From positions 156,691 to 220,690 of the forward strand of contig JBNKJV010000004.1 of the NCBI GenBank assembly GCA_050291465.1: a stretch of 64,000 nucleotides of DNA, given 5' to 3'. A program made the translations under genes and the position numbers. How positions within the stretch are numbered: the stretch's first letter is position 1; each line of letters opens with the position of its first letter. The notes beneath the pieces were generated by a model, which worked only from the letters and a program-made list of their open reading frames with translations, made no database searches and had not been told where the DNA came from. This document shows positions 24,666 to 32,770 of the stretch, piece after piece. The stretch is from CBFDBF01 sp050291465. Lineage in GTDB: Bacteria > Pseudomonadota > Gammaproteobacteria > Chromatiales > Chromatiaceae.

Positions 24666-24914
24666 CTACATGAAAATTCCGAAAACCGTATCCAACAGCC
24701 AATAGGGATTGCGGGTGAATATGGCCATGCCGGCCGATATGATCAGCAAGGCACCGACAAACAGAAACGTTCCGGCAACCATAACGATCTCCTTTCTCGT
24801 CAGCGCCGCATTCTCTTTCAAGACCTTATGAGCTATTTGCCTTGACTGTCCGAAGAGCAACCTCATCCCCAACAGGAAAATAATAACACCCGTGGCCAAC
24901 AGCATAATAATCAT
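24666..24914 (-). CDS. Small two-helix membrane protein
   Basis: 82 residues with membrane helices at about 2-20 and 45-64, joined by a basic cytoplasmic loop ('QSRQIAHKVLKENAALTRKE'). GAGGGG precedes the ATG. It converges on the APP1-type gene with 17 bases between stops. Function unknown. Confidence 0.6.
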   Translation of the reverse strand: MIIMLLATGVIIFLLGMRLLFGQSRQIAHKVLKENAALTRKEIVMVAGTFLFVGALLIISAGMAIFTRNPYWLLDTVFGIFM

Positions 24915-24955
24915 TTACCCCTCTCCCTGATTCTGGCCTGACAAGTCGAATCGCA

Positions 24956-25447
24956 TCAGTTAATAATTCCTGTTGCCACCCCTATCCCTACCAGGGCAAA
25001 GACCGCAATCATTAAGATAACTAGGAACTTAACCCGTTTTTCGTAGGCCTTATAATTCTCCTTCGACTGCAAATGCCTGGGCGTGCCGCCTATCGAAGCC
25101 GTTTTTTCTCTTTGCTCAACAGCCCGCTCGTACTTCAGATTATCCAACTCCTCCTCGCCAATCTCCGCCCTCAGCTCTTTCGCCTTTATGTAGGCTATTA
25201 CAAGTAATATCATCCCGATTACGGGTGATATCACCGTAATCGCCAGAAGCGAGTTAACACCCAGGGTGTTATATAAAAATATTATTCCTTTCCATGCCGT
25301 GACATACTCGATCTTTCCCGCCTCCAGATCGAGAAACTCCAGATAGCCCAATCCGAAGTATGCCGGAACAAACAGTAGCAGCAGCAATGCGGCTGTCGTC
25401 CTTCCGGCATTTGCGGCGAATCGCTGTGTTGCGTTTTTATTTCTCAT
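24956..25447 (-). CDS. Membrane protein of unknown function, 163 aa
   Basis: Three predicted membrane helices (about residues 17-35, 60-85 and 142-160), with a charged central loop 'KAKELRAEIGEEELDNLKYERAVEQ' interrupted by basic residues. It is one of three consecutive small membrane-protein genes on this strand. No family recognised. Confidence 0.6.
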   Translation of the reverse strand: MRNKNATQRFAANAGRTTAALLLLLFVPAYFGLGYLEFLDLEAGKIEYVTAWKGIIFLYNTLGVNSLLAITVISPVIGMILLVIAYIKAKELRAEIGEEELDNLKYERAVEQREKTASIGGTPRHLQSKENYKAYEKRVKFLVILMIAVFALVGIGVATGIIN

Positions 25448-25484
25448 TTTCTTCCCTGGTTTGCAGGATATGCCGACCGCAGGA

Positions 25485-25901
25485 TCAGGCGGTTTCCTGT
25501 CTGGAATTATATTTCATCATATATAAACGCCCGCCGAGATAGGCGCATGGAACCGTAAGGATCCAGCTCAATATCAGTATCCATCTATGGCCGGTGGCAT
25601 ATTTGAAATCTATGAACCATAGAAGCAGCAGCGAAATAATCAGCGTAAAAATGCCGGCCAATACCGCGTTCAGCATGGACTTACCGGGCGCAAGTAGAGA
25701 CGCATATCCGCCTATCCCGGCAGAGATCAACCCTGCAAAAAGGGTGACGGCAATAACCACGGGATTCTCCATAAACTCTACGAGCACCCTGTTCCCGAAT
25801 ATCCCAAGGCAAAACATCCCTATGACAAAGCCGAAAACATAAGCCGACGCCTGTGCCGCAAGCACGCCCAGCAAAATACCTGACGGACTGATTTTCCCCA
25901 T
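25485..25901 (-). CDS. Membrane protein of unknown function, 138 aa
   Basis: Four hydrophobic helices spaced over the whole protein, with short loops and Gly-rich turns ('LISAGIGGYASLLAPG'). The gene lies 37 bases upstream of the 163-residue membrane protein and probably forms an operon with it. No family recognised. Confidence 0.6.
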   Translation of the reverse strand: MGKISPSGILLGVLAAQASAYVFGFVIGMFCLGIFGNRVLVEFMENPVVIAVTLFAGLISAGIGGYASLLAPGKSMLNAVLAGIFTLIISLLLLWFIDFKYATGHRWILILSWILTVPCAYLGGRLYMMKYNSRQETA

Positions 25902-25992
25902 AATCTACCCCATATTAATACTGTTTATAATCAATAAGTTATTGCCTGCCTTTTACGTGAAGAGAAAATACGCCGCTCCCTAAGCATTCATC

Positions 25993-26496
25993 TCAAGAGG
26001 TACCGGCGGACTCCAGAAACTCCCGCCATATGGCCTCGCGTAAACTCTCTAATGATAATTGTTTTGTTCGAATAAGGAATACCTCCCTGTCCTCCTGTCG
26101 ACAGTCATCCACACCGGGAATCCCGGCGAATCTCCCCTCCAGACCCCGGAATTGAGCCGTTCCCAGGTACTGCTCTACCCCTTCGTGCAAATGAATCACA
26201 TAGTCCCAATCCGGATACAGGCCATTTGCCGGGCGTATCTCCTCCAGCACGGCGGCTTGCCGCGGCGGGGACCCCCACGGATCGCGCACGGACTGAACGG
26301 AAGGATAAGCATCCGGGTCGTCCGCCGCCGCCTTACCCGATTCGGCGATTCTTTCTATCCCTTCCGAGAGCATCTGCAAATGGGCATCCAGGTTGGCTTT
26401 TCTGGTTCTTTCGTGGCGCAACCGCGCCAGAACCTGAAGTATGACCAACACGATAAGCAGAAGCAGGCAAAAAGAAACAGCGATAGCGATATTCAT
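25993..26496 (-). CDS. Single-pass membrane protein of unknown function
   Basis: The ATG at 26496 opens directly into a membrane helix ('MNIAIAVSFCLLLLIVLVILQVLA'-like, residues 1-23), so it is chosen over the upstream ATG that would add 14 basic residues. A positively charged stretch follows, then an acidic soluble domain with 'PDWDYVIHLHEGVEQYLG'. Function unknown. It lies 114 bases downstream of the YiiX-type peptidase gene. Confidence 0.6.
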   Translation of the reverse strand: MNIAIAVSFCLLLLIVLVILQVLARLRHERTRKANLDAHLQMLSEGIERIAESGKAAADDPDAYPSVQSVRDPWGSPPRQAAVLEEIRPANGLYPDWDYVIHLHEGVEQYLGTAQFRGLEGRFAGIPGVDDCRQEDREVFLIRTKQLSLESLREAIWREFLESAGTS

Positions 26497-26610
26497 ATTG
26501 AGCCGTAGACGTGGTGGTCCGACGCAACGGACACACAACCAACCACCCCGTCCGCCGGGGGCTCCGGAACAGTACGTATTACGCCCGGAAGTTCTCCGAA
26601 CAATGATTGC

Positions 26611-27213
26611 CTATCCATCTCTTCCGTCCGTTTCATAGACAAGTCGGAAATTCGGATTGGTATAGAAGGAATCCGCCAGGTACGCAACCGGCGAATTTAC
26701 CAATCCGAGTATTTTTCTGCTTACCTGATGAATATCCAGATCCGGGTAGCAGGATGCGGTGAGTTCGTGGCAGTAATACTTTCCCGGTCCGGGGGAAAAA
26801 TCAAAATCATAGGGAACTGCTTCGTCCACACACTTCCTGGCGTGCTGAACCGCCCACTCCTGCCCCCAGCCGGGTCTCAGGATAACGATACGGTCGGTAC
26901 GACAGAAATCGATCAGGTCTATCTCCAGCGCCCCCTCCGCTATGGAGTGAACCACCATACCGTCACCGATATACAACCCGCTGTGACTGCAACCGCTCTC
27001 CCCCTTGGGAATAAAGTACCCGTCAAGGTAGTTTCGGTATGCCCGCATCAGCACGTCCCCGGGTTCCACCAGGGAAGCGATATGGCGGGTTTCCGCGCCC
27101 TTTATGCGAAAGGTCTTCGGCTGATAAATAATCCACAGAGGCCAGGGAAAGACCTTTATATCGCCGAAGACTGTAAGAAACGCTCGCCTCAGTCGATACC
27201 CGAGGGAATCCAT
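26611..27213 (-). CDS. YiiX/YebB-type permuted NlpC/P60 cysteine peptidase-like protein
   Basis: 200 residues with the permuted papain-like order: His in 'GCSHSGLYIGDGMVVHS' and catalytic Cys later in 'KYYCHELTASCYP'. 'VEPGDVLM' precedes the His as in YiiX relatives. AGGAG lies eight bases before the ATG. Family members are lipid- or amide-hydrolysing enzymes, sometimes acyltransferases. A 66-base segment of this gene (26873-26938) has a diverged copy at 44014-44080. The substrate is unknown. Confidence 0.8.
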   Translation of the reverse strand: MDSLGYRLRRAFLTVFGDIKVFPWPLWIIYQPKTFRIKGAETRHIASLVEPGDVLMRAYRNYLDGYFIPKGESGCSHSGLYIGDGMVVHSIAEGALEIDLIDFCRTDRIVILRPGWGQEWAVQHARKCVDEAVPYDFDFSPGPGKYYCHELTASCYPDLDIHQVSRKILGLVNSPVAYLADSFYTNPNFRLVYETDGRDG

Positions 27214-27404
27214 GCGGCAGCTCCTTCCTCAAATCCTGTTATTTAAACGGTCGACGGCAATCCCGGCACGTGCCGCTGATCCACCGACCACCTGCCAGAT
27301 TCTCGCGAACCGGCTCCCGCATTCCCTGTCACACCTACCGAAATTCAAGTGGTACTACATTCTTAACCATAACGGATGGAACCTTCTCAGTTACACCGAG
27401 AACC

Positions 27405-30400
27405 CTATTTCTTATTTTGCGCCTGGTTCCACATCTCTAGCATCCTCTCCATAAACACTTGCTGTTCTTTTGTACGGCCATCTCGAATGTCGTCCAAATA
27501 GTCCTTAACAGCTCGAATATTGAAGCCGGGGTCATTCACGATTCGGTGTTGGACTGATGCAATCGCGGAGTTTATCCTAATACCTAACTCATCACAGACC
27601 ATATCGTAATTGGCTTTAAGTTCCTTGACCTTCTCACGTTGTGAGTTTTCCTGCATTTTTTGTTTTTCTATACCTTGAAGATCATTAAGGCTTATCTCAT
27701 CAATATTCGCCCTTTCACGTTCCAACTTGGATAAGTTTCTAACCCCATCCACATACTGCTCTCTTATGCTTTCGAGATTTGCCTCCTTATTCGGATGACC
27801 GCTTAATAGATCTTTCTGCAAAGCATCCGAATTCAGTAATTCATCCGTCATTTTACCTACCTTCTCCCTAAGCCGATCTGACATGCCAGGCATACTTCTA
27901 ATCATAGATTTGGCGTCATCCAAGTGATTATTAATATGTTCCACAAAAGGACGGCGCCCGTCATACGCCTGACGCAAACCGAAACGTCGGCTATCTTCAT
28001 GAATATTGTCTCGCAGCAGAGTAAACCTTAAATTCCCGGGGTCCGTATAAAGATGATCCATGTGTCCTTCCGCATTTCTGATGTATTTCTGCGGAATATC
28101 ATGCTGCAACGACAGCGTATAACTGGTAAATGAGAGATCATGTGGTGACACCAGACGAGGCGCACGACCCGGATCAATATCATGAAATGTAAACCCTGCA
28201 TCCTCGATATATTTCCTTGCCTGATCAATAACCTCTTTATTTTCTACCGGTACCGATGTTGCGGGATGCAGTAATTTATAGAATTCCCCGCGCACCTCAT
28301 TATAATTACCCTCTCCTCTCGCCTTAATCGCCAGTTCCCAAACACTATTTATAGAGGACACATCCTTTATAAACAGTCCTTCATTATTAGGCTTTTCCAA
28401 CTTATTTATTTGTAGCAATCCCTGCTTTTCATATTCATTCATCAGGCTGCGCAGCTCATTTATCGCATTCCCCGCATCCTTCCTTTCCGCCAGCTCGCTT
28501 ACTGATTCGACTTCAATTCCGGTATAGTTCTTCAGGTGGGCTTGTGTTTTCTCTCTAATTGATTTCAGGAGTTCTTTTTCAGACGTCATATCTGTTTTGG
28601 TCTCCAGCATCCCCTTGATTTCATTTAGAAACGCCTTCTGTGCGATACGCGACTGCTCTTGCGGGCTTTCACTATGCCACAATTGCGAATTTCTTCTGTC
28701 GTTCTTCAAGCCATCAAGTATCCTTTCCACTCGACCTATTTGATTTTCGTTTAAGTTGCCTGCTTTTCTCATCCATCGCAGATGCGAGCTATATTTTTGA
28801 AATACACTCTTTCTTCTTTGGTATCTCTCTATACTGCTATTCTGCTTTTCCAGCTGTATATTAATACCTCTTAACTTGCGATCAAGTTTATCTTTAGCAT
28901 CCTGATGAATATGCAAACTATTCGTGAGCTCACGACTTTTGTCTAGATCATTTTGTATGCGATTGCAGTCTTCCCGTAAACTCTGACGACGTTCATTGAG
29001 CTCGCGCACCTGATTTCTGTCACCTTCTTCCTGCAGCTTCACCACTCTTTCGCCAAGCCGGTCTTGTTCATTTTGTTGACTTATCCGCCTATCAGTGAAC
29101 TCACGCCGCCGATCAAGCTCGTTACCTATGCGTTCAGCATCGCGCTTCAACTCCTGACCTCGCTGCAGTCTTTCAGATTGCCGCGCCAGGTCCTTATTCG
29201 ATAGTCCAGGAGAATCCTGTGCGAGGGAAGTCAAGCGCTTCTCTATGGTCCGAAGTCTGTTTGTAAGCTCATTACGATGATCAAGTTCTGATTGCAGATT
29301 ATCCAGCCGCTCCAGTATTTCCTGCCTACGCTGATTCATCTCCTGCCGGCGCTCAGCAGATAGGGGTCGTTGAGATGCAAACTCCTTGTCAATCTTATCC
29401 AACTCGCGTTGCTGAGACAGAAGTCTATCCGTAAGCCTGCCGCGCACATCCAGCTCATTCTGAAGTCGCTCGACTTTACCGCGCAATTCCTGTCGGCGCT
29501 CACCCAACTTACCCCTTTGTTCAGGCGTATTCTCCTGCTGTTGAGCAACCTCATTTTCGAGCTGGCTCAACTCTTGATGGTGGCCCATCAGCCTGTCGCT
29601 AAGCTCGCGACGCTGATCAAGCTCCTTCTGTATATTTTCCGCGCGGCTTCGCAGTTCCCGGCCATGCTCGTTCAGGTCCTGGTGTTGTTTCGGACTCTGG
29701 TCCTTCCCCGGACCCTTTTCTTCATCAATCCGCCCTATCTCCTTCTGAAGACTTCGGGCTTCATTTACAAGCTCTCTTCTTCTGTTTTTCTCATCTCGTA
29801 TGCGTTCACACTCGAGCTGCAGGTCCTGGCGCCGCTCGCTTAGTTCACGACCGCGCCCGCGATCATTCCCTGGCTGCTCTGCAAGCTCATTATCGACTCG
29901 ATCCAACTCTTTTTGACGCTCACCCAACTGATCCGACGTCTCTTGGTACACGGAGAGCTCATTCTCTATATGCTTACAATCTTTCTGAATATCTTGCCGC
30001 TGTTCACTCAGATTCTGGCGTTTTTCCTTATCATCATTGCCGCATTGCGCAAGTTCTTTGTCGATTTGCGCTATATCCTTATGCTTGCCCTGAAGCTCAT
30101 CCGCCAGCTCACGCTGTTGACCGACTTCCAAATCACTTCTTATTTTCTCAATATCGTCCAGCGCTTGACTTACCTGGTCAGATAGTTCTTGTTCTCTGGG
30201 GGCCCGCAGCTCGTCATCTCCCGCAATTTCTTGCTTGATTCTCTCGCTTGTTTGTTCCAGATCACGCAATATATCCTGATGCCCGGCCTGCATATCCTCA
30301 GGAATCTGTCTTCCATGATCACTATTCTCGTACAAACGATCTACTTCATTGTCGAGGCACTCTATTTGGTCCAGGAGATCCCTGTTGTTACGTTCGGCAG

Positions 30401-30746
30401 TTTCATCAACGTCCTGCGCTAGATTTGTATCGCTACCGATATCCTCATGACCCAATGAATCCGTTTGTAGTTCTTGTTCATTTTGACTATTCTCCAGCTC
30501 CTCAGAGATTTGTTGAATTTGGTCCTGGATTTCATCTATATCCTTATTTATTGCCCCGCTCTTATCCTCCAAATCATTCTGTGCTACGTTTCCGGCTTCG
30601 ATCAATTGTTGAAGATCCCGTATTTCTGATCCGGCTTTTTCCTGACATTGATCCAGTTGCGCAAGAAGTTGCTGCTGATCCTGACTCTGCTGCTTGTTCA
30701 GCTCCTTTGAAATCTCATTGACGTCCTGGGATTGATCTCTGTCCAT
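27405..30746 (-). CDS. Giant coiled-coil repeat protein (last gene of zinc-ribbon/ATPase operon)
   Basis: 1113 residues, very rich in Gln, Glu, Arg, Asp and Leu. Residues 1-210 are loose coiled coil. From about 212 to 660 there are about eight units of 56-57 residues, each with two helices ('RELxDRLxxxQxELDxxDxELA' and 'ELxERRQELxxxxERIQxELD') joined by a Gly/Asn/Pro-rich loop. The part after about 730 is non-repetitive and globular-looking, with 'NAEGHMDHLYTDPGNLRF' and 'RPFVEHINNHLDDAK' as its most distinctive stretches. No enzyme family was recognised. It starts 15 bases after the ATPase stop, so the two are surely co-translated. A scaffold, tether or effector role is inference. Confidence 0.75.
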   Translation of the reverse strand: MDRDQSQDVNEISKELNKQQSQDQQQLLAQLDQCQEKAGSEIRDLQQLIEAGNVAQNDLEDKSGAINKDIDEIQDQIQQISEELENSQNEQELQTDSLGHEDIGSDTNLAQDVDETAERNNRDLLDQIECLDNEVDRLYENSDHGRQIPEDMQAGHQDILRDLEQTSERIKQEIAGDDELRAPREQELSDQVSQALDDIEKIRSDLEVGQQRELADELQGKHKDIAQIDKELAQCGNDDKEKRQNLSEQRQDIQKDCKHIENELSVYQETSDQLGERQKELDRVDNELAEQPGNDRGRGRELSERRQDLQLECERIRDEKNRRRELVNEARSLQKEIGRIDEEKGPGKDQSPKQHQDLNEHGRELRSRAENIQKELDQRRELSDRLMGHHQELSQLENEVAQQQENTPEQRGKLGERRQELRGKVERLQNELDVRGRLTDRLLSQQRELDKIDKEFASQRPLSAERRQEMNQRRQEILERLDNLQSELDHRNELTNRLRTIEKRLTSLAQDSPGLSNKDLARQSERLQRGQELKRDAERIGNELDRRREFTDRRISQQNEQDRLGERVVKLQEEGDRNQVRELNERRQSLREDCNRIQNDLDKSRELTNSLHIHQDAKDKLDRKLRGINIQLEKQNSSIERYQRRKSVFQKYSSHLRWMRKAGNLNENQIGRVERILDGLKNDRRNSQLWHSESPQEQSRIAQKAFLNEIKGMLETKTDMTSEKELLKSIREKTQAHLKNYTGIEVESVSELAERKDAGNAINELRSLMNEYEKQGLLQINKLEKPNNEGLFIKDVSSINSVWELAIKARGEGNYNEVRGEFYKLLHPATSVPVENKEVIDQARKYIEDAGFTFHDIDPGRAPRLVSPHDLSFTSYTLSLQHDIPQKYIRNAEGHMDHLYTDPGNLRFTLLRDNIHEDSRRFGLRQAYDGRRPFVEHINNHLDDAKSMIRSMPGMSDRLREKVGKMTDELLNSDALQKDLLSGHPNKEANLESIREQYVDGVRNLSKLERERANIDEISLNDLQGIEKQKMQENSQREKVKELKANYDMVCDELGIRINSAIASVQHRIVNDPGFNIRAVKDYLDDIRDGRTKEQQVFMERMLEMWNQAQNKK

Positions 30747-30761
30747 ACGTATTATTCCGTA

Positions 30762-32384
30762 TCATGCTTTTGCGTCACGATCATCCACTTTTATAAAGCG
30801 CACGCCTGGACGACTCATTCCATCTGTTGATCCGACAATAACCGCCTGCCCGCGACCGAGTGATTGAAGCAGCACTTTGGTAGGGAGATCCTTTTTATCC
30901 TTTAGGTCCGTATTTATGGTTTGGGTCGCTCCTTCCTTGCTATATGTCCGACTGAATGTTTTAAACCGGAATTCACTTTCTCCGACCAACTTAGAGGCCT
31001 CCTCGGCGGTCTCCGCATCTCCTGTCTGCATAAATATCTTGGCCGCCATATTCGCATATATCCCTTTCCACGCCTCACCAAGGCTAGAGTTCTGCAGCAT
31101 ATGTACACTTTGCGTCGCGACCAATCCCATACATCCATACTGCCGCATCATCGAAAAGAAAACCCCATCCCCCATCGACTGCCCTGGAAGCTCGGTCGCA
31201 ACATCGGAATATTCGTCAGCCAGAAATATCAGGGGACGTGTATAATTCTCCAACTCTCCACTTTGCTTACGATCCAGCCGGGTTAGCACGGTTTGTTGAA
31301 ACAAGGTTTTTACCAGAGTACACAAGATCTTGGAGATGGCCAGGCTGCGCTTGGAAACGCTGACCAGGACCAGCTTTCCTTCCTCAATAATAGCGTCGTA
31401 TATATTCCGCTCTATTCCGTCCGGAGGTGTCTTTTTGCAAAATACCTTAAAGCGCGGCCGTCTGAATTGCCCATAACTCTGATCGATAAACGATGAAAGT
31501 ATCGGTTTATCCTTACCGGAATTCAGATAACGTTGTAATACACCTCTATGTATTTCGAATTCCTCCGCGTCGACTTTGTCCATTTCGGCCTTACAATCAC
31601 CCGCCAACTCGATCATTATCTCCAGTTTTGACTTGTACTTTACTTCGCCTTCATCGCCTACATTTACCTCCCCGAGCAACAATTCGACCAGGTCGCTAAG
31701 AGTGGGCTTAGACTTAAGCTTATTTCGCATTGAATACAACAACCCAAGCCCCGCACCCAAAATGGAGCCGAGCTCATTGAGCCAATAGGGCTCCTTGGAA
31801 CTGATACCGGCGCTCTGCGCGGCCATTGCCAGCGCCTTCCCCAAATCCGTGGGTTCGAGAAAGCAATCCAATATATTCAGTGAGCTGTCATCTTTCTTTA
31901 ATGACTCTTCGTTTATTATGATAAGGTCATCTTCCCGCCCACATGCCTTCATGACGCTGATAATATCGCCCATCAGCGAGGCTTTCGGGTCGAGTATAAG
32001 CCCCCCGTATTTGCGATCATCGTCTTGTGGAAAAAGTGCGACCACCTGAGAAATCAGGTGTTTAAGAAGGTAGGTCTTACCACATCCCGGAACCCCGAAT
32101 ACCCCGTAACTCTGCGTCAGTCCTTGATCGCTTATTTCTACGTGATTCAGACTGTCATTTAATCTTTCCAGCTTATAATCGAACCTATCCTGAGCTATTC
32201 CAATCCCGCTATCGTCCCTTTTTTCCGGCGGAAGCTTACGCCGCAAATATTCCGGTGACATTGGTTTTACTACCGGCCCTTTCTTCGCCGCTTCGCCCTG
32301 CAATTTTCGTATTAGATCCCACTCCGTCCCTAACTGGATTTTTGTACCTCCCGGTACAACCACCTTGTCATCCGCGATATCCAT
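30762..32384 (-). CDS. VirD4/TraG-like (HerA/FtsK superfamily) ATPase
   Basis: 540 residues. Walker A is GVPGCGKT (97-104), Walker B 'LIFLADE' (D390, E391), and 'GLVATQSVHML' near 420-430 is the Gln-containing motif of coupling-protein ATPases. 'LILDPKASLMGD' and 'YGCMG' also fit the type IV coupling protein core. It lacks the N-terminal membrane helices of VirD4/TraG and no relaxase or VirB gene is near, so it is probably a soluble pump or remodeller rather than a conjugation protein. It follows the 109-residue Cys-rich gene after 31 bases and precedes the coiled-coil gene by 15. Confidence 0.8.
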   Translation of the reverse strand: MDIADDKVVVPGGTKIQLGTEWDLIRKLQGEAAKKGPVVKPMSPEYLRRKLPPEKRDDSGIGIAQDRFDYKLERLNDSLNHVEISDQGLTQSYGVFGVPGCGKTYLLKHLISQVVALFPQDDDRKYGGLILDPKASLMGDIISVMKACGREDDLIIINEESLKKDDSSLNILDCFLEPTDLGKALAMAAQSAGISSKEPYWLNELGSILGAGLGLLYSMRNKLKSKPTLSDLVELLLGEVNVGDEGEVKYKSKLEIMIELAGDCKAEMDKVDAEEFEIHRGVLQRYLNSGKDKPILSSFIDQSYGQFRRPRFKVFCKKTPPDGIERNIYDAIIEEGKLVLVSVSKRSLAISKILCTLVKTLFQQTVLTRLDRKQSGELENYTRPLIFLADEYSDVATELPGQSMGDGVFFSMMRQYGCMGLVATQSVHMLQNSSLGEAWKGIYANMAAKIFMQTGDAETAEEASKLVGESEFRFKTFSRTYSKEGATQTINTDLKDKKDLPTKVLLQSLGRGQAVIVGSTDGMSRPGVRFIKVDDRDAKA

Positions 32385-32415
32385 TTATTCTGGTTTTTCA
32401 GGTTATCTCTTTACA

Positions 32416-32745
32416 TTACTTCGTCGCTTCATACTGTTTACACTGACCGTCTAAATTCACTCGCGCACACAATATATATATCCTTGCCCTATTTCCTGAT
32501 ACAGGATCGACAATATAATTGCCTTCCTCATTCGTCCAATACGCGCACCATGGGTAACTGTTGGGCTCAAAGTCGAACTCGTCACCGGACTGATAACGCT
32601 GCTGCTCCATAATCAATAGCTCATTTTGTTCCTGATCCCACTTAACTTTCGCGTCAAGGATATCCGGGGTCCACACATCCGATTTCCCGAATGGATTCAC
32701 CGGCGTTCTTTGACGAAAATGCCTGCACTCCGCGCAAATATTCAT
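32416..32745 (-). CDS. Small Cys-rich protein, stand-alone module of the operon
   Basis: 109 residues with C4-x2-C7 in 'NICAECRHFRQ', C67 in 'SYPWCAYW', C93 in 'RIYILCARVN' and C102 in 'LDGQCKQY'. The same order and spacing pattern occurs inside the 793-residue neighbour (C97, C100, C164, C176, C185 there), so this is a separately encoded version of that module. A zinc site is inferred. It lies between the 793-residue gene (25 bases) and the ATPase gene (31 bases). Confidence 0.7.
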   Translation of the reverse strand: MNICAECRHFRQRTPVNPFGKSDVWTPDILDAKVKWDQEQNELLIMEQQRYQSGDEFDFEPNSYPWCAYWTNEEGNYIVDPVSGNRARIYILCARVNLDGQCKQYEATK

Positions 32746-32770
32746 GTTCTTAAGCGTCGCTCATTAGCCA

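Noticed and set aside
30762..32384. Reading the VirD4-like ATPase as part of a conjugative or integrative element
   Set aside because: No relaxase, VirB/Tra channel proteins, integrase or attachment repeats are visible in the window, and the ATPase lacks membrane helices.
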